Part shown: in pieces, positions 5,119 through 5,208 of the stretch
How the letters are laid out: the number at the start of each line of letters is the position of its first letter
Numbering within the stretch: position 1 is the stretch's first letter
From: CANHEE01 sp043777755
GTDB lineage: Bacteria; Bacteroidota; Bacteroidia; Chitinophagales; Saprospiraceae
Length of the DNA: 5,208 nucleotides
NCBI GenBank assembly: GCA_043777755.1
Contig: JAYWHK010000014.1
Coordinates: 1-5,208 of the forward strand
Direction of reading: 5' to 3'
Notes under the pieces: generated by a model
What the model saw: the letters and a program-made list of their open reading frames with translations, nothing else
The model's database searches: none
What the model was told of the DNA's origin: nothing
Made by a program: the position numbers and the translations under genes

Positions 5119-5208
5119 CTACACAGGTTGTATTTTGATGATTTGAGTTAGGCATGGAAGTACCTCTACACCTCTTTTACGAAGGGTATCGATAACAGAA
5201 CGGATAAC
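5119..5208 (-). CDS. C-terminal end of an unidentified convergent gene (partial, cut by window edge)
   Basis: On the minus strand a frame is open from the right edge to a TAG stop at 5121-5119, encoding 29 residues: VIRSVIDTLRKRGVEVLPC followed by LTQIIKIQPV. The pattern of a charged helix (VIRSVIDTLRKRG) followed by a strand (VEVLPCL) looks like an alpha/beta protein, and the forward-strand frames here are poor. The stop lies 3 nt from the stop of the converging secreted-protein gene. Composition is less AT-rich than in that neighbour. The fragment is too short for me to name its family. Confidence 0.6.
   Translation of the reverse strand, partial: VIRSVIDTLRKRGVEVLPCLTQIIKIQPV

Overview
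This AT-rich window looks like chromosomal DNA of a Bacteroidota member, probably a Cytophagales-type marine or freshwater gliding bacterium. That placement is inferred from four things: a promoter matching the Bacteroidota form TTG-N19-TAnnTTTG, A-rich start regions without Shine-Dalgarno sequences, a lipoprotein whose residues after the lipid-bearing cysteine fit the Bacteroidota surface-export signal, and Uma2-family nuclease genes, which are multiplied in some of these genomes. Species cannot be read from the sequence.

Layout: (1) Positions 3-59 hold the last 18 codons of a + strand gene cut by the window edge. (2) Positions 112-507 hold a 5'-truncated Uma2 (DUF820) gene that keeps its catalytic half but has no credible start. 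(3) A tight + strand run follows: a HAD-superfamily phosphatase (500-1192, overlapping the Uma2 remnant by 8 nt) and a chloramphenicol acetyltransferase-like enzyme (1198-1833). (4) Next come two exported proteins, a predicted outer-membrane beta-barrel protein (1855-2604) and a predicted surface lipoprotein (2638-3345). Both are preceded by, and begin inside, the same 50-bp sequence (48/50 identical). (5) The 205-bp gap 3346-3550 holds most of a promoter whose -33 box overlaps the lipoprotein stop codon, then an imperfect palindrome of about 113-127 nt that can fold into one long hairpin. (6) A second, compact operon follows: an intact but divergent Uma2-family protein (3551-4192), a GNAT acetyltransferase (4195-4698, 2-nt gap) and a small secreted TPR-like protein (4705-5115, 6-nt gap). 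(7) The C-terminal 29 codons of a convergent - strand gene run off the right edge (5119-5208).

No single pathway links these genes. The two enzyme pairs (HAD with CAT-like, Uma2 with GNAT) look like small accessory operons, and the barrel/lipoprotein pair looks like cell-envelope accessory material. The least ordinary features are the long hairpin between the promoter and the second Uma2 gene, the duplicated leader plus signal-peptide start, and the decayed Uma2 copy about 3 kb from an intact one. I see no complete new defence or mobile system here.
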